Assembly (NCBI GenBank): GCA_014218235.1
Contig: CM024760.1
Coordinates: forward strand, 14,674,049 to 14,738,048
From: Colocasia esculenta
Taxonomy: Eukaryota; Streptophyta; Magnoliopsida; Alismatales; Araceae
Length of the DNA: 64,000 bases
Direction: 5' to 3'
A model generated the notes under the pieces. The model made no database searches and was not told the DNA's origin. It saw nothing but the letters and a program-made list of their open reading frames with translations. The position numbers and the translations under genes are program-made. Below are positions 1 to 12,369 of the stretch, one piece after another; within the stretch, counting starts at the first letter, position 1, and each line of letters starts with the position of its first letter.

Positions 1-370
1 TTTTTCAGATAGAGATGAAATTTTCCCTCTTTAACAATGAGCAAAAGTCAGTTTGTCTACATTCCTTGACCGTTATCGTATTAAAGATGTTTGACCCGTC
101 AAACGATTTTGTCGTTTTCTGGCTTTACTGCCTCTGGCGCTTCACTTTTCGATAAAATAATAATAATTTATTCAAATCGTTCTGAGAACGACTGTCTTCT
201 ACTTTACCTTTTTATCCTCTATCTGTTCACCCAAAGCCGATGCCCTAACGATTTTGGGATCGACTCTCTGCAACTTTCGAAGCTTTCTCCTCTTCCCGCG
301 AAGAATCCCTTCGAGAGCTTCCATCTCTTCCATCATTTCCCTTCACCAGAATCTCCTCTCTCCTCTACCT
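1..370 (+). other. Leader upstream of the retrotransposon accessory ORF
   Basis: No convincing coding sequence is seen. The stretch is pyrimidine-rich with stops in the coding frame and ends at an ATG at 371 that opens the decayed accessory ORF. It is most likely internal sequence of the SIRE-like retrotransposon whose 3' end lies at 6324. The remainder of that element (gag, pol, 5' LTR) would lie left of the window. Confidence 0.4.
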
Positions 371-3300
371 ATGGCCGCTCCGATGATCTCCGGAGCGTAG
401 GGGGCTACAGTGCTGAGTATTTGTCCCCAAAGGAGCAAGAGAGGTTTTACGTTTGTGAAGTCGAAGATTTGCGGAAATAAGGCAGTGGATGTTCAGAATC
501 TTGAGAAGAGTGGCATGTCCAGTTTAGTCGAAGCCTTGAGAAGAATGCAGTGGATGGATGTTGTTACTTTCACCGAGGTAAGCTACCCGATCTTGTGAAA
601 GCTTTTTTTCATTTGTTTGAAGTCAGAGGCAGATGGGTCCTTGTCTCCACAGTGAAGGGCACCCAGATCAAGATAGATTATGATCTTTTGCATGAGTTGT
701 TTGGAGTAAAGACATTAGGCTTTAGTGTGTGGACTCAGTAAATGATGAAGCTAAGGGTCTTGGCATTATGGTCCAGGGTTTTAAGCTGAAGGATGGAAAT
801 TGGATATAATCAGATGTCAGCTTTCAATCGGTTGCTCCACTTTATTGTCTGCCAAATCATAGTTCCTCGAGTGCTACCTTTTCTTCATGCACTAGGGCAG
901 ACTCAGACTGATGTTCTGGGTAATCCAGAACAAGGAGATAAATCTGGCCGCAGTTATGATTGAGAGAATGAAATTTGCCAGTACTCAAATCTGGGAAACA
1001 AAGAGCAAGCTAATGTTTCCTTGCCTTATGCTCATCTACTCACCGGGATTTTCAAGCATTCGGAGTAGATGTGTCTGGAACTGCAGTAGAGAAGATGGGC
1101 CATCTATAAGGTCCAGAAATTTGAAGAAAAGTGGTTTTTCAGTGCAAGATGGAATTTGGTCAAAGTCCTCTGTGGCTGAGGAGAAGCAATTATTGGGGAT
1201 ATCCCAAAAGTTCAAGAAGAGTAGCAGCAGCAGAGCAGCAGCGCAGTAAAGAAGAAGTAGCAGCAGCAGAGCAAGCAGAGCAGCACAAGAAAAAGCAGCA
1301 GCAGCAAGCAACAACAGCAGCATTTGTTCAGCAGCAGCAGTACCAGTTGTGTCCAGCCAGGCAGAAGTTTCAGTCTCACCTGTTGTGGAGATTATCTCTC
1401 ATTCTCCAGAAGTTCAGATGAAGAAGGTGCAGCTGGTGTGGCAGACTCTTTGCCCACCACCTTAGTCGCCTCAATCTTAAGAGAAGTATTGGATTCCATT
1501 CCCTCCACCTTAGCTACTTCTAAAGAAGGTGGATGTGTTGAGAAGAAGTTATAGCACCAGGCATACAGAAATTCAGTCTGAATCAATTGCTAATGTTGAG
1601 ATACAAGCAGGTACTCAACAAGATGTGGTCATGGAAGAAGCTCCTAGCCAAGGGAGCAAAGTCTCTTTGAACCTGAAGTGCCTGAATCCGTGGCAGAAGC
1701 CACTTGGAGAAAGTTGTGTTGGAAGAAGCTCCTGCTCAGGGGGAGCAAGAAAGTGTTGAACTCCCCCTCCTATTCAGGGGAGCAAGTAGGCATTGAGGAA
1801 ATTCCACCTCCTGCCAGTGTTCCTGTTAGTGAAGGCCCAGGTGCAAGCAATATCAATCTTGAGGAGCCTGTCATTCAGCAAGGGAAGCAAAGAGAGTGCT
1901 CACAAAAGGCCAAGAAAGAGTCACAGAAAAGTCAATCTGAAGCCTATTATGGCATTGCTGAAGCTCAAGAGAAGTCTTGTCATCAGTTCAGACAAGTGTT
2001 CAGGGCATTATTTCTAATCAAGCTTCAACCCCTCTGACCTATCCTCAATTCGAAATGCAATGAGTGGTTCAATAAGAGATGTCTGATATGAAGAAATTGC
2101 TGGCTAATCTTTCAAGTTCTAGTGGTGTCCCTCCTGCCCCCACTCAGAGCAGTCCAGCTGAAGTTCCTAAGCCACCAGGGCCTCCAGCAGAAGTCTCTCG
2201 GCCCAGGGCTACCAGTTCAAACATCAGGGCCACCAGGGCCATCAGGGCAGCTTCAGGGTCATCAGGACCCTCTTCAGTTGTCAGAGCAGTCAAAGGAAAG
2301 AGCCCATGACAGCTACTTCGGCCCCTGACACTTCAAATCTTGCAACTCCAGTTTTGTCCTCACCTACCTCTCTTCTCTACAGCCCCTCCTGCACCACCAA
2401 CCATTAAATATCCTGTGCCTCGCACTCACCATCTTCCTCCTCACTACACACATCTCAACCCTCTTTCTCTCCTACTCCCTCTCACACCTCAGTCCATCAT
2501 CATTTTCACCCTCATCACCTCTCACTCAACCCACTCAAGTTCACCCTCCTTCTTCTTCAATCCCAAACACCTTTCTATCCTCCTACTCCTCCTTCCTCTG
2601 TTACTTTTATTCCAGAAAAACCTCCTCTACTTGGTGTCTTTGACACAAACTTGCCGGATGACTTTGAGAGAAATACCCTTTCCACCATTCTCTTCACTGC
2701 CACTCATATCCACAGGACTGATCCTCCCTCCTGCCAAGAAAAAGAGGAAACAATCATCCTCTGCTACCACCTCCTCCTCCTTATTTCCTCCTCTTTGGTA
2801 CTCTCTTACCCTTGAACCTCACAAAAGATTCCTTTATAAGGAATATCTTCAAAAGTGCATCCTCTCCACCATTTATGGTATTCCCTTCCTCAACCTTTCT
2901 GAGCACCTAAATATTGTTCTTCCTCTTACCCAGTTATCTCACTCTCAAAAATCCAAAATCCTTGAGGGAACTGAGTTCAAGACTGAAGATCAGTGGGCAA
3001 ATGTCAAGGGCAACAAAGCTCAATACAACAAGTTCTTGACTGCCAGGGCCGAATCCATTACACATGGAGCTCATTTCTCTCACTCTCTCTGAGTGGTTCT
3101 TTCTCAAGCATAAGAATTTGTGAGGTCCTTTCATCTTGAAAGAGATCCGCATTGCCAAAAGCTTCCAGCAGTACAGTGACTTATGCTTCCTGAACAAACT
3201 GCCAGAAGTCCAGTTCTCTCAATTCCACTCAGCTTTAGTGATGTTAGATCCGAACGTCCAGTGAATATTCCCCTAACAGTGAATTTTGCTGATATCCGGT

Positions 3301-4004
3301 TGACTCTCTAGTCCTTTTGCCAAAGCTGCATTCCCTAGTATTTGATTCAGATGCAGGATCCATGCATTTGACATGTTTGCCAAGCAGATGAGTAGAATGT
3401 CAGCCAAGCAGAGCAGACTGCCCTCCTTCCTGCGGTTTATCTTCAGAAATACCACTCTGGCCGCATCTCCTCTCAGGTTTTGGCTCCACTCATTTCTGAG
3501 TGTGAAAGGCTTACTCCTCCGTATGGCAATCATCTACAAGGAAACCACCTTCAGTTAGAGGCCATCAACAGTTCCTTGGTTCATCAAAATAAGCCCTCTC
3601 TCTCAGCCGAAGCCTTCATGGATCTCAACTCCATAAATCATATTCAAGAGATTTTTCAGTGGGCAGCTAGATATACAGCTTTCTTCGCTTCGCTGAAGCA
3701 GGATCTGATAGATCAGAAGATCTTCTATCCAATCTCTTTGGATAGATTTCTCCATCGTGCCAGCTTCGGAAAAAGCACTTACTTCCGATTCATTCTGGAC
3801 CCAGATCAGTATGCAGAATTCTTGGATCAGCAACGGGCTTTGTACATTCAAAGGGCCACCCAATCCATGGGTCCAACTTCTCAGTTGCTTCTGGGGTTTT
3901 CCAACAGACGTTTGAAGACCATGAGATCAAGGCATGGGCTGTCATCTCACAGCATGCCTCCTGTTATCTCCCTTGTACTACCTTTCTCATACTTAATACA
4001 ATGA
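371..4004 (+). pseudogene. Decayed accessory (env-like) ORF of a SIRE-like Copia element
   Basis: The reading frame can be followed from an ATG at 371 to about 4004, but it is broken by stops (an early TAG ten codons in) and several frame shifts. Visible parts in order are an N-terminal block (about 470-740) resembling the putative plant transposon protein domain, a Gln-rich tract (about 1210-1340, CAG repeats), a Pro/Ser-rich low-complexity stretch (about 2100-2800) and a helical C-terminal block (about 2850-3950). The same order (coiled and Gln/Pro-rich region, then helical block) is seen on the other strand at 61069-63860, so the two are related. Its place just before a polypurine tract and LTR matches the third ORF of SIRE/Maximus elements, often called env-like. 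Its function is unknown and this copy is not translatable as one protein. Confidence 0.65.
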
Positions 4005-4126
4005 TTCTCTCTTCTTTGTCTCACAGCCTATCTTTTTGCTTATTGACAAAATGGGGGAGAAAACTAAAGTTAATCTGAAAAACATGTTTAATTTTTGTAT
4101 GATGTTTAGTATGTTTTGTCATCATC

Positions 4127-4140
4127 AAAAAGGGGGAGAT
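4127..4140 (+). other. Polypurine tract of SIRE-like element
   Basis: The purine run AAAAAGGGGGAGA lies immediately before the LTR start. It is the usual plus-strand primer site of SIRE-type Copia elements and is mirrored by a similar tract on the minus strand at 60820-60836. Confidence 0.8.
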
Positions 4141-4370
4141 TGATGACCAAACTGTCCCCATAATAAATAATTCATTTATTTATATATTAATTTTGATGAT
4201 TAACAAATAGTACTAATGGATTACTTGAGCCTTGAGAACAGGAAATAAAGAAAAATGAAAGTTCAAGACATCAGGTAAGTCTCATCTCACATTCTGTCCA
4301 AGTCTTTGTATCGACTTCTTTGATAAGCAGAAACGATTTCCTCTTTGACCGGAAAATTCAAAACAAATCG

Positions 4371-5190
4371 ATATCGCAACGATTCTTTAAGGCATCGCAA
4401 CGATTTCTTTAGAACCCGTAACGACTTGACTGTCGTAACGATTTCTTTAGACCTCGTAACGACTTGACCCGTAACGTAACGATCGTAACGATTTAGACCT
4501 CGTAACGATTTCTTTAGAACCTGTAACGACTTGACCGTCGTAACGATTTCTTTAGACCTTGTAACGATTTCTTTAGAACTCGCAACGACTCTCTAGCCGT
4601 AACGATTTCTTTAGTCCTCGTAACGATTTCTTTAGAACTCGCAACGACTCTCTAGCCGTAACGATTTCTTTAGACCTCGTAACGATTTCTTTAGAACTCG
4701 CAACGACTCTCTAGCCGTAACGATTTCTTTAGACCTCGTAACGATTTCTTTAGACTCGCAAACGACTCTCTAGCCGTAACGATTTCTTTAGAGTTCATAA
4801 CGATTCTCTGAAACTCATAACGACTTGATTGCTGTAACGATTTCTTTAGAGTTCATAACGATTCTCTGAAACTCATAACGACTTGATTGCTGTAACGATT
4901 TTCTCATAAACGATTCTCTAACGACTTGATTGTTGTAACGATTTCTTTAGAGTTCATAACGCTTTCTTTGAAACTCATAACGACTTGATTGCTGTAACGA
5001 TTTCTTTAGAGTTCATAACGATTTCTTTACATTTCATAACGACTTGATGTTCATAACGATTTCTTTACAGTTCATAACGACTTGATAAGTGTTCATAACG
5101 ACTTGCTATAACTCATAACGATTTCATCATTATAATGTGATAATGCTCTGTCATAACGATTTGTCAGTTATCGCTAACGATTTCATAAGT
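4371..5190 (+). repeat. AACGAYT tandem array with ~59-bp higher-order units
   Basis: More than twenty copies of a short word, GTAACGATTTCTTTAG or GTAACGACTTGA, follow one another. At 4593-4790 they form a higher-order unit of about 59 bp (TCTCTAGCCGTAACGATTT, then a second and third AACGA word) repeated with few changes. From about 4790 on, the preceding CGTAACG becomes CATAACG while AACGA stays constant. The array lies upstream of the TATA-like box, in the presumed U3 part of the LTR. Confidence 0.9.
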
Positions 5191-5663
5191 CATGAAGGCA
5201 TCGGGATTATTTATATCGAATTTCTGTTGTATCAGTATAATGCTTTTGAATAGCGTTGAAAAGTCAGAGTCATATCTCGTCTGTTGACTGCTTCGCCATT
5301 AAATGCTCTCTGATCGTATCTCCCATGCATGCAGACGATATCTTCCATTTTTATGCTACTCTGTCTACGTACTTTTTAGACAGAAAGGAGCTTTGCTATA
5401 TATTGCAATATATGTTCCATCTGTAACTAACAATTGACGGCAGTCCTAGCTGTCCTCTATTTATTGTTGATATGCTTGCAGATATCTGACAAGACTCATC
5501 TGTACAACGTTGGATACAAGATACAAATTCAAATTCTAAAACATTTCTCTGGCGTGTACTAAAGGATAAAAGACTGACGATCAGAAGCTTCCTTGGTGAC
5601 CAGTCTAACGTACACCAGGATAAGAGACAACGGACACTTCAACGTTCAAATTTGAATCAGAAG

Positions 5664-5670
5664 TATATAA
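5664..5670 (+). promoter_or_regulatory. TATA-like box of the retrotransposon LTR
   Basis: TATATAA is followed by AAGACTCAAG and a purine-rich stretch. Position (about 1.5 kb into a 2.2-kb LTR, downstream of the array) fits a Pol II core promoter separating U3 from R. The start site is not determined. Confidence 0.45.
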
Positions 5671-6324
5671 AAGACTCAAGACGGAGAAGAAGATAACAAG
5701 ATAGAGAACAACGCTTGCAATTTGAAAAGAAAGAACTCCATCTCATCGAGTCTTTAGAAGATTGAAAGAAGAGCGAAGCTTCCACTCCAACCTTGTTCTT
5801 AGCTCTTAGCTCTCAGTAATCAAAGGAGATTTTATTTGTGAGAGCTTGTGTAGTCCTTGGAGAGAACCTTGTTAAATCTCTTTCTCTCTCAGGCCTTGGT
5901 AGCTTCAGCTTGCAGCTGGTCAAGCTAGAGTCTGAAGCCTGTTCCTACACTTTCTCTTCTTTAGTTGTGTTCCCTTCTGGACGAAGGAAGACCTGGTGGC
6001 ATCCAGGGTGGTTGTTTTCCCTTCAGGTTGAAGGAAGACCAGTTGAGGCGGGTGTAAGGATCCTTAAGGGGGATTGTACCCTTGGTAGTGAAATCCTGAG
6101 GCATTGCTCAGGGACTGGACGTAGGTCTCCTTGTGGAGAGGAGTTCCGAACCAGGATAAAAATCCTTGTGTCTTGTGGATGTGCGTTGTGTGATTGTTGT
6201 CTTATTTGCTCTAACTCTAACCTCGTTATAAGTTGTGTAATCTTTTCAGTAAACAGGTTTTAATCAGAGATCGAAATTTTAACAACCCATTCACCCCCCC
6301 TCTGGGATAGCTAGCTGGGCAACA

Positions 6325-6631
6325 ATATAAACATTAAACATCATCAGAGAATATCTATTAAATAATGAATATAAAAATTTCATCAAATTAAAATATGAAC
6401 CTGCTACAGAAGATGTAGATGCCATCGAAGAGCCCTGAGGGCTAGAAGAGGGAGTTATCTGCTGAAGAGTGGGAGGGAGAGGAAGCTTCTGAGAGGTGGG
6501 AGCGGGAGGGAGCACCTGAGATGTAGGAGGGGGGGGATCGACTGAGAGGTGGGAGGGAGAGGGACCGACAGAGTCTGATGCCTCCGTAGGCGTGAGCCAT
6601 CACGAGAAGAGCGCTCACTACCAGAAACCAT
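6325..6631 (-). pseudogene. CACTA second ORF, first exon (TnpA-like), truncated
   Basis: An ATG at 6631 opens MVSGSERSSRDGSR followed by a Pro/Ser/Thr-rich stretch, the usual beginning of the second (Ptta/En/Spm) ORF of plant CACTA elements. The proline-rich frame slips by one at a C-run near 6525-6533, and a possible splice donor follows near 6398. The rest of the ORF is missing because the retrotransposon LTR abuts at 6324. Such proteins are thought to bind the element's subterminal repeats. Confidence 0.55.
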
Positions 6632-6789
6632 CTGTTAAAAAAAAATTGTTAGTAAATATGTAAACATAACAAGTTAAAAAATTTCAATCTTGAACATCTA
6701 TGTAAATTTATGTTAAAAATGTAATATAAATACTAACGTAAATAAATCACCTAAATATCAATATAATCGTCCACTCTTACGCTACTTTC

Positions 6790-9700
6790 TTAACATAGAT
6801 CCACATCTTGAATTTCTCCTCTAATCGAAACATCAATCAGATTGTCCTGAAATGCTTCGTCGCTTGGTTCTATATCATTCTCAGGAGACTTATCTTGCAA
6901 GTCGTAGTAATCATGCGGACGTGCTTTGACAGGAATGATACATCCTTGTGTTGTGTTATCATTGACATAGAACACCTGTTCCACTTGACTTGCCAGGGCA
7001 AATGGTTCATCTGTATTGAGCCTTTGACGAGTGTTCAAACTCATAATTCCATATTTATCTATTTTAAATCCTCTATCTTTTCTATAAACATCCCACCAAT
7101 CACACTCAAATAAAACAACACATCTTTGATTAACGAAACATATTTCCAATACATCATTTAGACGTCCATAATATCCATCACATCCAGATTCAAGTTCTGC
7201 ATTAACAATAACTCCAGACAACTGAGTGACCTTTGTTGCATCAATAGATGATGTACGAAACCTAAATCCATTGACAATATAGCCCGAGTGTGAACGTGCA
7301 AACCTTGAAGGTATTCGTGCCAGACAGTATATATCAGGAGTACATCGAGGATCATTTGCATCGTACAAATCTTTCACATAACTTTGGAACCACTTCAAGA
7401 AATTCCTTTATGTATGGCTTGAACTCTCAACACATCTCCTATGTTCAAAAAAAAATTCATCGATATCTTCAATCTGTTTAAGAATGTACAGATGTGCCTT
7501 CTCAACTTCTTCTTCAGACAATATACGAGTATTACCATTTTCTGCTACGAAACGTCCTGAAGATTTGAATATCGAACAACCTCCTTCGTTATTATCTTCA
7601 GAGGAGCCGTCATAGTTTCTTTCCCTTCGGTTAAAGCGAGTGTCAATACCGTCCATATACATTGAACAAAATAAGATTGTTTCCTCCATAAGATAGCCTT
7701 CAACAATTGAACCTTTTGGATGTGCCCTATTTAAAACATAGTCTTTCAATTTCTTCAAAAATCTCTCTATAGGATACATCCATCGGTATTGAACTGGTCC
7801 GGCAATTCTCGCTTCATATGCAAGATGTACAATCAAATGAACCATGACATCAAAAAAAGACGGTGGAAAAATTTGTTCCAACTACATAATGTTACTGCAA
7901 TATCACCTTCCAATGTAAGCAAATGATCAAATTGAAGAACTTTGGAACAGACATCTCTAAAATATATACTTAACTCTGTAATTGGGTCTGTCACATGTTG
8001 ATTGACAATACCACGAATTGCCAAAGGCAATAATACTTGCATGTATATATGGCAATCATGACTCTTCCCCTACCAATTTTCGACTTGCAATATCTACACA
8101 TTTCATCAAATTGGAGGAATATCCATCTGGAACTTTTATATTACGCAAAAAGTTGCACACAGCGTTGTCTGCAATCTGTTCAATGTATATCCTGCCGTGG
8201 TAACCTGGTCTTATTATGACTGTCTGTTTGTGGATGGAATTCTGGTCTTATTCCCTACTGTTCCATATCTAACCGTGCATTCAGACTGTCTTTGCTCTTT
8301 TCCCCCCAAGAAGATTCAAAGTTCCCAACAAATTGTCACATACATTCTTCTTAATGTGCATTACATCTAGGTTGTGCCGAATGAGTAGATTTGACCAATA
8401 CGGCAGCTCTCTAAAAAAAATACTTTGTTTCTTCCATTCATCTAAATTCTTGATATCCTTCCTAAAGTTCTTTCCAAATCTGATATGAGGAAGTGAAGTT
8501 GTTGATTCATACTGTATCACCTGTTAACACTTCTGGATGCTTACGACGTTCAGCCACGCCATCAAATTTGTGTTGATACTCACGCCTTCTCCATCTATGA
8601 CTGATTGGCAAAATCGTCAGTGCCCTAGATAACAGAATTTTCAACAATTGTGCAGCCATTTGAATTTGTATCATAATGACAGGATGGACATGCATGTTTT
8701 CCTTTGGTACTCCATCCTGATAAATTGGCATATGCAGGAAAATCATTGATCGTTCACAGAAGGGCAGCTCTCATTTGAAAATAATGTTTCTTTGAAGCAA
8801 CATATGTTTCAACACCGTTGTCCCACAAATCTTTCAATCTTCTATCAACAGTTTAAATAGACATCGATATCATTTCCAGGACTTTTAGGACCTAGAATAA
8901 GTAATGACATCATCATAAACTCTGCTTCATGCACATCCATGGCGGTAAATTATAAACTACTATCATCCAGGCCATACACTGTATCTTCTACTCATCATCC
9001 CAAATAGATTGAACCCATCAGTCACTAAGCGAGTCTCACGTCACGTACCTCTACAGCAAAATCTGGATATGATCATCAAAATGTCTCCATGCTTCAGAGT
9101 CAGCAGGATGTCACATAGTTCCATTTTCTGAGAGACTTCGGCCATCTTTGTGCCATGTCATCCACTTGACTATCTTAGAAGACATGAACATTCTTTGCAA
9201 TCTATCTTTCACTGGAAAATAACGCAATATTTTGTATGGCACCTGTTTGTGACGTCTCTTCTTCAGGCTACCTTGTTGCATATTTTCGTTGTATCTAGGT
9301 GCATTACATGCTGGACATCGATCCCTATGTTCATGTTCATTTCGAAACAAGACACAGTCATTCTGAAAAGCATCTATCTTCTCATGGCCAAACCCCAAAT
9401 CTTTCATAGTCTTCTTCACTTCATACTATGTTCGAGGTAAATTAGCTCCTTCTGGTAATACTTCTCTAAGCAACTCAAGAAACATTCCCATACAAGAAGC
9501 TGTCACTTTGTTCATAGTTTTAATGTGCAATAGTTTCAACATAAATGTCAATTTTGAAAAATTGACACAACCAGGATATAACGGTGGTTCAGCATCTTCT
9601 AATAATTGATAAAAATCTCTTGCTTTCTGATTTGGTTCATGTTCCTCTTCTGTCCTCTCTTTTTTTAGCCTCTTGTAACTCATATGATGGCTAACTTGCT

Positions 9701-9972
9701 GAACATCAACAATGGTGCCTCTCCATGACATACCAATTGTATACTTGTCCAAATTCATCAACTTTAAGGTGAATTTCAACATCCATCCGGGACAACTTCA
9801 ATCCGTTAACACAGTTACGACACGGACATTGTATGAACTCATGATTTCGTCCATGTCTAAAAGGTTGTCTTTGTTCATCAAAAGCAAAATCTAAAAACTC
9901 ATCTACTCCTTTCTCATATCTAAGATCCAAACGATCTCTAGGTTGTATCCAACTCTTATTGAGTCTCGTCAT
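6790..9972 (-). pseudogene. TNP2-type CACTA transposase, broken
   Basis: The ATG at 9972 begins MTRLNKSWIQ, the start of the transposase-associated domain, with its CPCRNC zinc-ligand motif. TNP2 pieces follow: a CPACNAPRY segment and a KRRHKQVPYK segment near 9350-9220, SGWSTKGKHACPSC-like sequence near 8720, and a HNLDVMHIKKNVCDN block near 8370. A DUF4218-type stretch (QVLLPLAIRG ... FPPSFFDVMVHL ... GPVQYRWMYPIER) and a DUF4216-type stretch (VLFECDWWDVY) complete the protein. At least six stops or frame shifts separate the pieces, for example the TAG near 7884 between the two DUF4218 halves. In intact elements this protein cuts and moves the transposon; here it cannot be made. Confidence 0.85.
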
Positions 9973-10195
9973 TTTAGGATGCAATAGTCCTGCATTGATA
10001 ATAACCCATCAGTCTAAGTTGTATCCAAACGATCTCTAAGTTGTATTCAATAAATATGAATTAATCGACAATTCGAACAAAATTTCAATAGCACCTCTCC
10101 TATACCGGGAGCATTTTCACATATACATTCCACACACATACATGTCTGCATAGATTCCTGCAAAAAAAGGGGGTGCCTACAAAAAATCGTGCCCA

Positions 10196-10480
10196 TCTAT
10201 GGATATTTGATTCATCTATTCTTCTTAATTTATTATATATGTATTGAGATTGTCTTAAAATTTCGGCAGCATCTTCCCACACTTCTCCAATATACCCCAA
10301 ATATTTACTAATTTTAACTATGCTCAGAAAGTCACTTGTATGAAATACAAGTGACAAGAAGAGCAGTTAAAGTTAGTTGGTATATCGGAGAAGAGCGAAG
10401 AGAGGCTACCAAAATTTTAAGACAATCCCAATACACATATAATAAATTAAGAATGTACGGATGAATCAAATATCCATAGA
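10196..10480. repeat. Long imperfect inverted repeat (hairpin-forming)
   Basis: Two arms of about 140 bp match in reverse complement with scattered mismatches. The outer ends are TCTATGGATATTTGATTCAT and its complement near 10461-10480. The centre is a perfect stem, GTCACTTGTA / TACAAGTGAC, at 10331-10354. It lies 0.2-0.5 kb upstream of the CACTA transposase start and may be part of that element's 5' region or a separate foldback MITE. No clear TSD was seen. Confidence 0.75.
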
Positions 10481-12251
10481 CTGTCCAACTTGGACAATTC
10501 AAGACTTTATGCTCGATATATGACATTACTATCAAAAGACAGTAAAATCATATATCCTAACACAAGTCTTGAACAGGCAAAAATGAAAAGAGGGTCCACT
10601 CATCTCACTCATTGATATTCATGCTTTCTCCTCTCATTCATACATCCTGTAAAGTACTTAGTATACATTCACATTCACACATACAATCACATCTTGCAAA
10701 AAATATGAGCCACCACCCAGGCTCCCTGGATTAGTTTAAACATGAGCCACCACCCAGGCTCCCTGATTCAACAAATATATATAGAGGAGATGGAAGGATT
10801 ACCTAAGTAAAAAAGAGATCAAAACCTAAACAAGTTGTACAAATGAATACTTGCATTGAACAAGAAAAGTAATATGAGTGCTTGTGCAACTTTCTGAAAA
10901 GTAATATGAGTGCATATGCAAGTTAAAAAAAAAATAAACAGAAAAAGTCATGGTCTAGTAGGCTAGGAGAAAAAAGTGCAAAGAACATGTTATGATGAAT
11001 GTACACTAAACTTTACGATATAAATGCTGAGCTAAACTTTACGATATAAATGTAGAGCAAAGAACATGTTCCTATCTTTTATTGGTATCTGTTTCCATAT
11101 GCATATGATGCAGTCATAGAAAGTCAATGAATTGGGATAAGTGAAGGGGCAAACCAGCCCATGCTTGGAACATCCTTGATGTGAAGTTCTTGTGCTTTTC
11201 AGCAAGATTAAGAATGAGAAAACAAAGATTTAATAGTTGGACCATAAAAGGATATTATTTCTTTAACACATGTCCTTCCTCGTTGTTCCATGCAAGAGGT
11301 TTATATATATCTAGACTAATATTCTCTTTTATATATTTTATTTTTTCTATTTGGGTTTTCAGTTAGAAGTGACTTGTTAGTTGTCCATGGGCCTAAAGTC
11401 TACGTTGGACAGGGCTACCCCTCCCTTTGTAAAAGGCTTCAAGCTTTCAAGAAAAATGGATATCCAGTTGAAGCTATTTCATGTTCCTTCTTATGGGCAG
11501 GAGCTTGGAGCTACGGGGGATGATAAGAACTTACATCTTCTGAAATTGTGACTTGTCTAAATTTATGCTGTCAGTAACAAAAGTAAATTAAAACATATAG
11601 ATATTAAACTCGTAGGGATTATCAATCATTAAAACACAACCAAAAAGAATAGTCAAAAAGTAAATAATTCTAAAAACTTTGAAATTTGCTTAAAGAAAAA
11701 GAAAATGATATTGTTAAAGCAAGGATACATCAAACTGGTAGGGATTAGCAAATGTACCTTTGTCCACACACTGTCTAAGGCAAGATCCAGCAAGAATAAC
11801 TCTTTGACTTTTAAATTTCAAAGCAACAGAACAGTCTATAAAACAGATAGAGAAAAATTATATAAAAACCATAACATCTAGTTCTAATGCATCTCAACTT
11901 TTAAAACAAAAATCATAACATCTCATATTGTAGAAACAAAATTTTGTCATTAACAAAGTTAGGCAGAACCAATTAATTGCCCCTTTTTAAAAAGCCTCAA
12001 ATAATTAAATAATTCTAACAAATTAAATAAAAGTCTATAAAACATATATCTTCTACTGTTACCCTACCATAACAACTTTAGAAACTAAACTCTAACATTT
12101 GTGCATCCTAATACACAAAAAAAAATCATGTAGCTATAATATTCAGAAAAAGAATGAAGATTGTTATGAATAACCTCACAGTGCCATGGATATGTAGAGG
12201 TTCTATACAAAATATAAAACTATAAAAACAATCTATACTATAAAATATCTA

Positions 12252-12293
<42 letters not shown>

Positions 12294-12369
12294 AGGTGCT
12301 ATGAACAAATTACCACAAACTATATATATATAGTAGGTCAACAGAAGCCATTGTTGCACCCCTAAATCT
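10481..12369. other. AT-rich unassigned DNA with small duplications
   Basis: No gene is recognised. Small direct repeats are present: a 24-bp word (ATGAGCCACCACCCAGGCTC...) at 10704 and 10742, and a 26-bp tandem unit at 11006-11052. An acceptor-like CAG at 11360-11362 is followed by 52 open codons (to a TGA at 11521-11523), which could be a gene fragment; the product is not recognised. An (AT)n run is at 12254-12290. Confidence 0.4.
12254..12290. repeat. (AT)n microsatellite
   Basis: An uninterrupted run of alternating T and A about 37 bases long is read directly. Confidence 0.95.

Larger units (their letters stand above)
4141..6324 (+). mobile_element. 3' LTR of SIRE-like Ty1/copia retrotransposon
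   Basis: The LTR begins TGATGACCAAAC directly after the polypurine tract and is taken to end in CAACA at 6324, after a C-rich stretch (CCATTCACCCCCC) typical of SIRE/Maximus LTR ends. That gives about 2.18 kb. It holds a large tandem array (4371-5190) and a TATA-like box at 5664. The sequence to the right is an intron-like part of a CACTA element, so the retrotransposon seems to have inserted there. The partner LTR is outside the window, so no TSD can be checked and the right border is uncertain by a few bases. Confidence 0.75.
6325..10000 (-). mobile_element. Decayed CACTA (En/Spm) DNA transposon, partial
   Basis: Minus-strand pieces occur in CACTA order: transposase-associated N-terminal domain (9972-9706), TNP2 transposase (about 9782-8281), DUF4218-type domain (8042-7408), DUF4216-type domain (7398-6790) and the start of the second ORF (6631-6325). 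Neither terminal inverted repeat was found. The left part is cut by the SIRE-like LTR ending at 6324, and the right border is not visible (the value 10000 is approximate). Many stops and frame shifts show it is non-autonomous now. Confidence 0.8.

Noticed and set aside
4371..5190. CRISPR-like regularly spaced repeats
   Set aside because: Spacers are themselves repeats, units vary in length, and the array lies inside a plant retrotransposon LTR.
6291..6515. Minus-strand ORF running from CACTA sequence into the LTR
   Set aside because: It crosses the transposon junction at 6324 by chance. The genuine CACTA exon probably ends at a donor near 6398.
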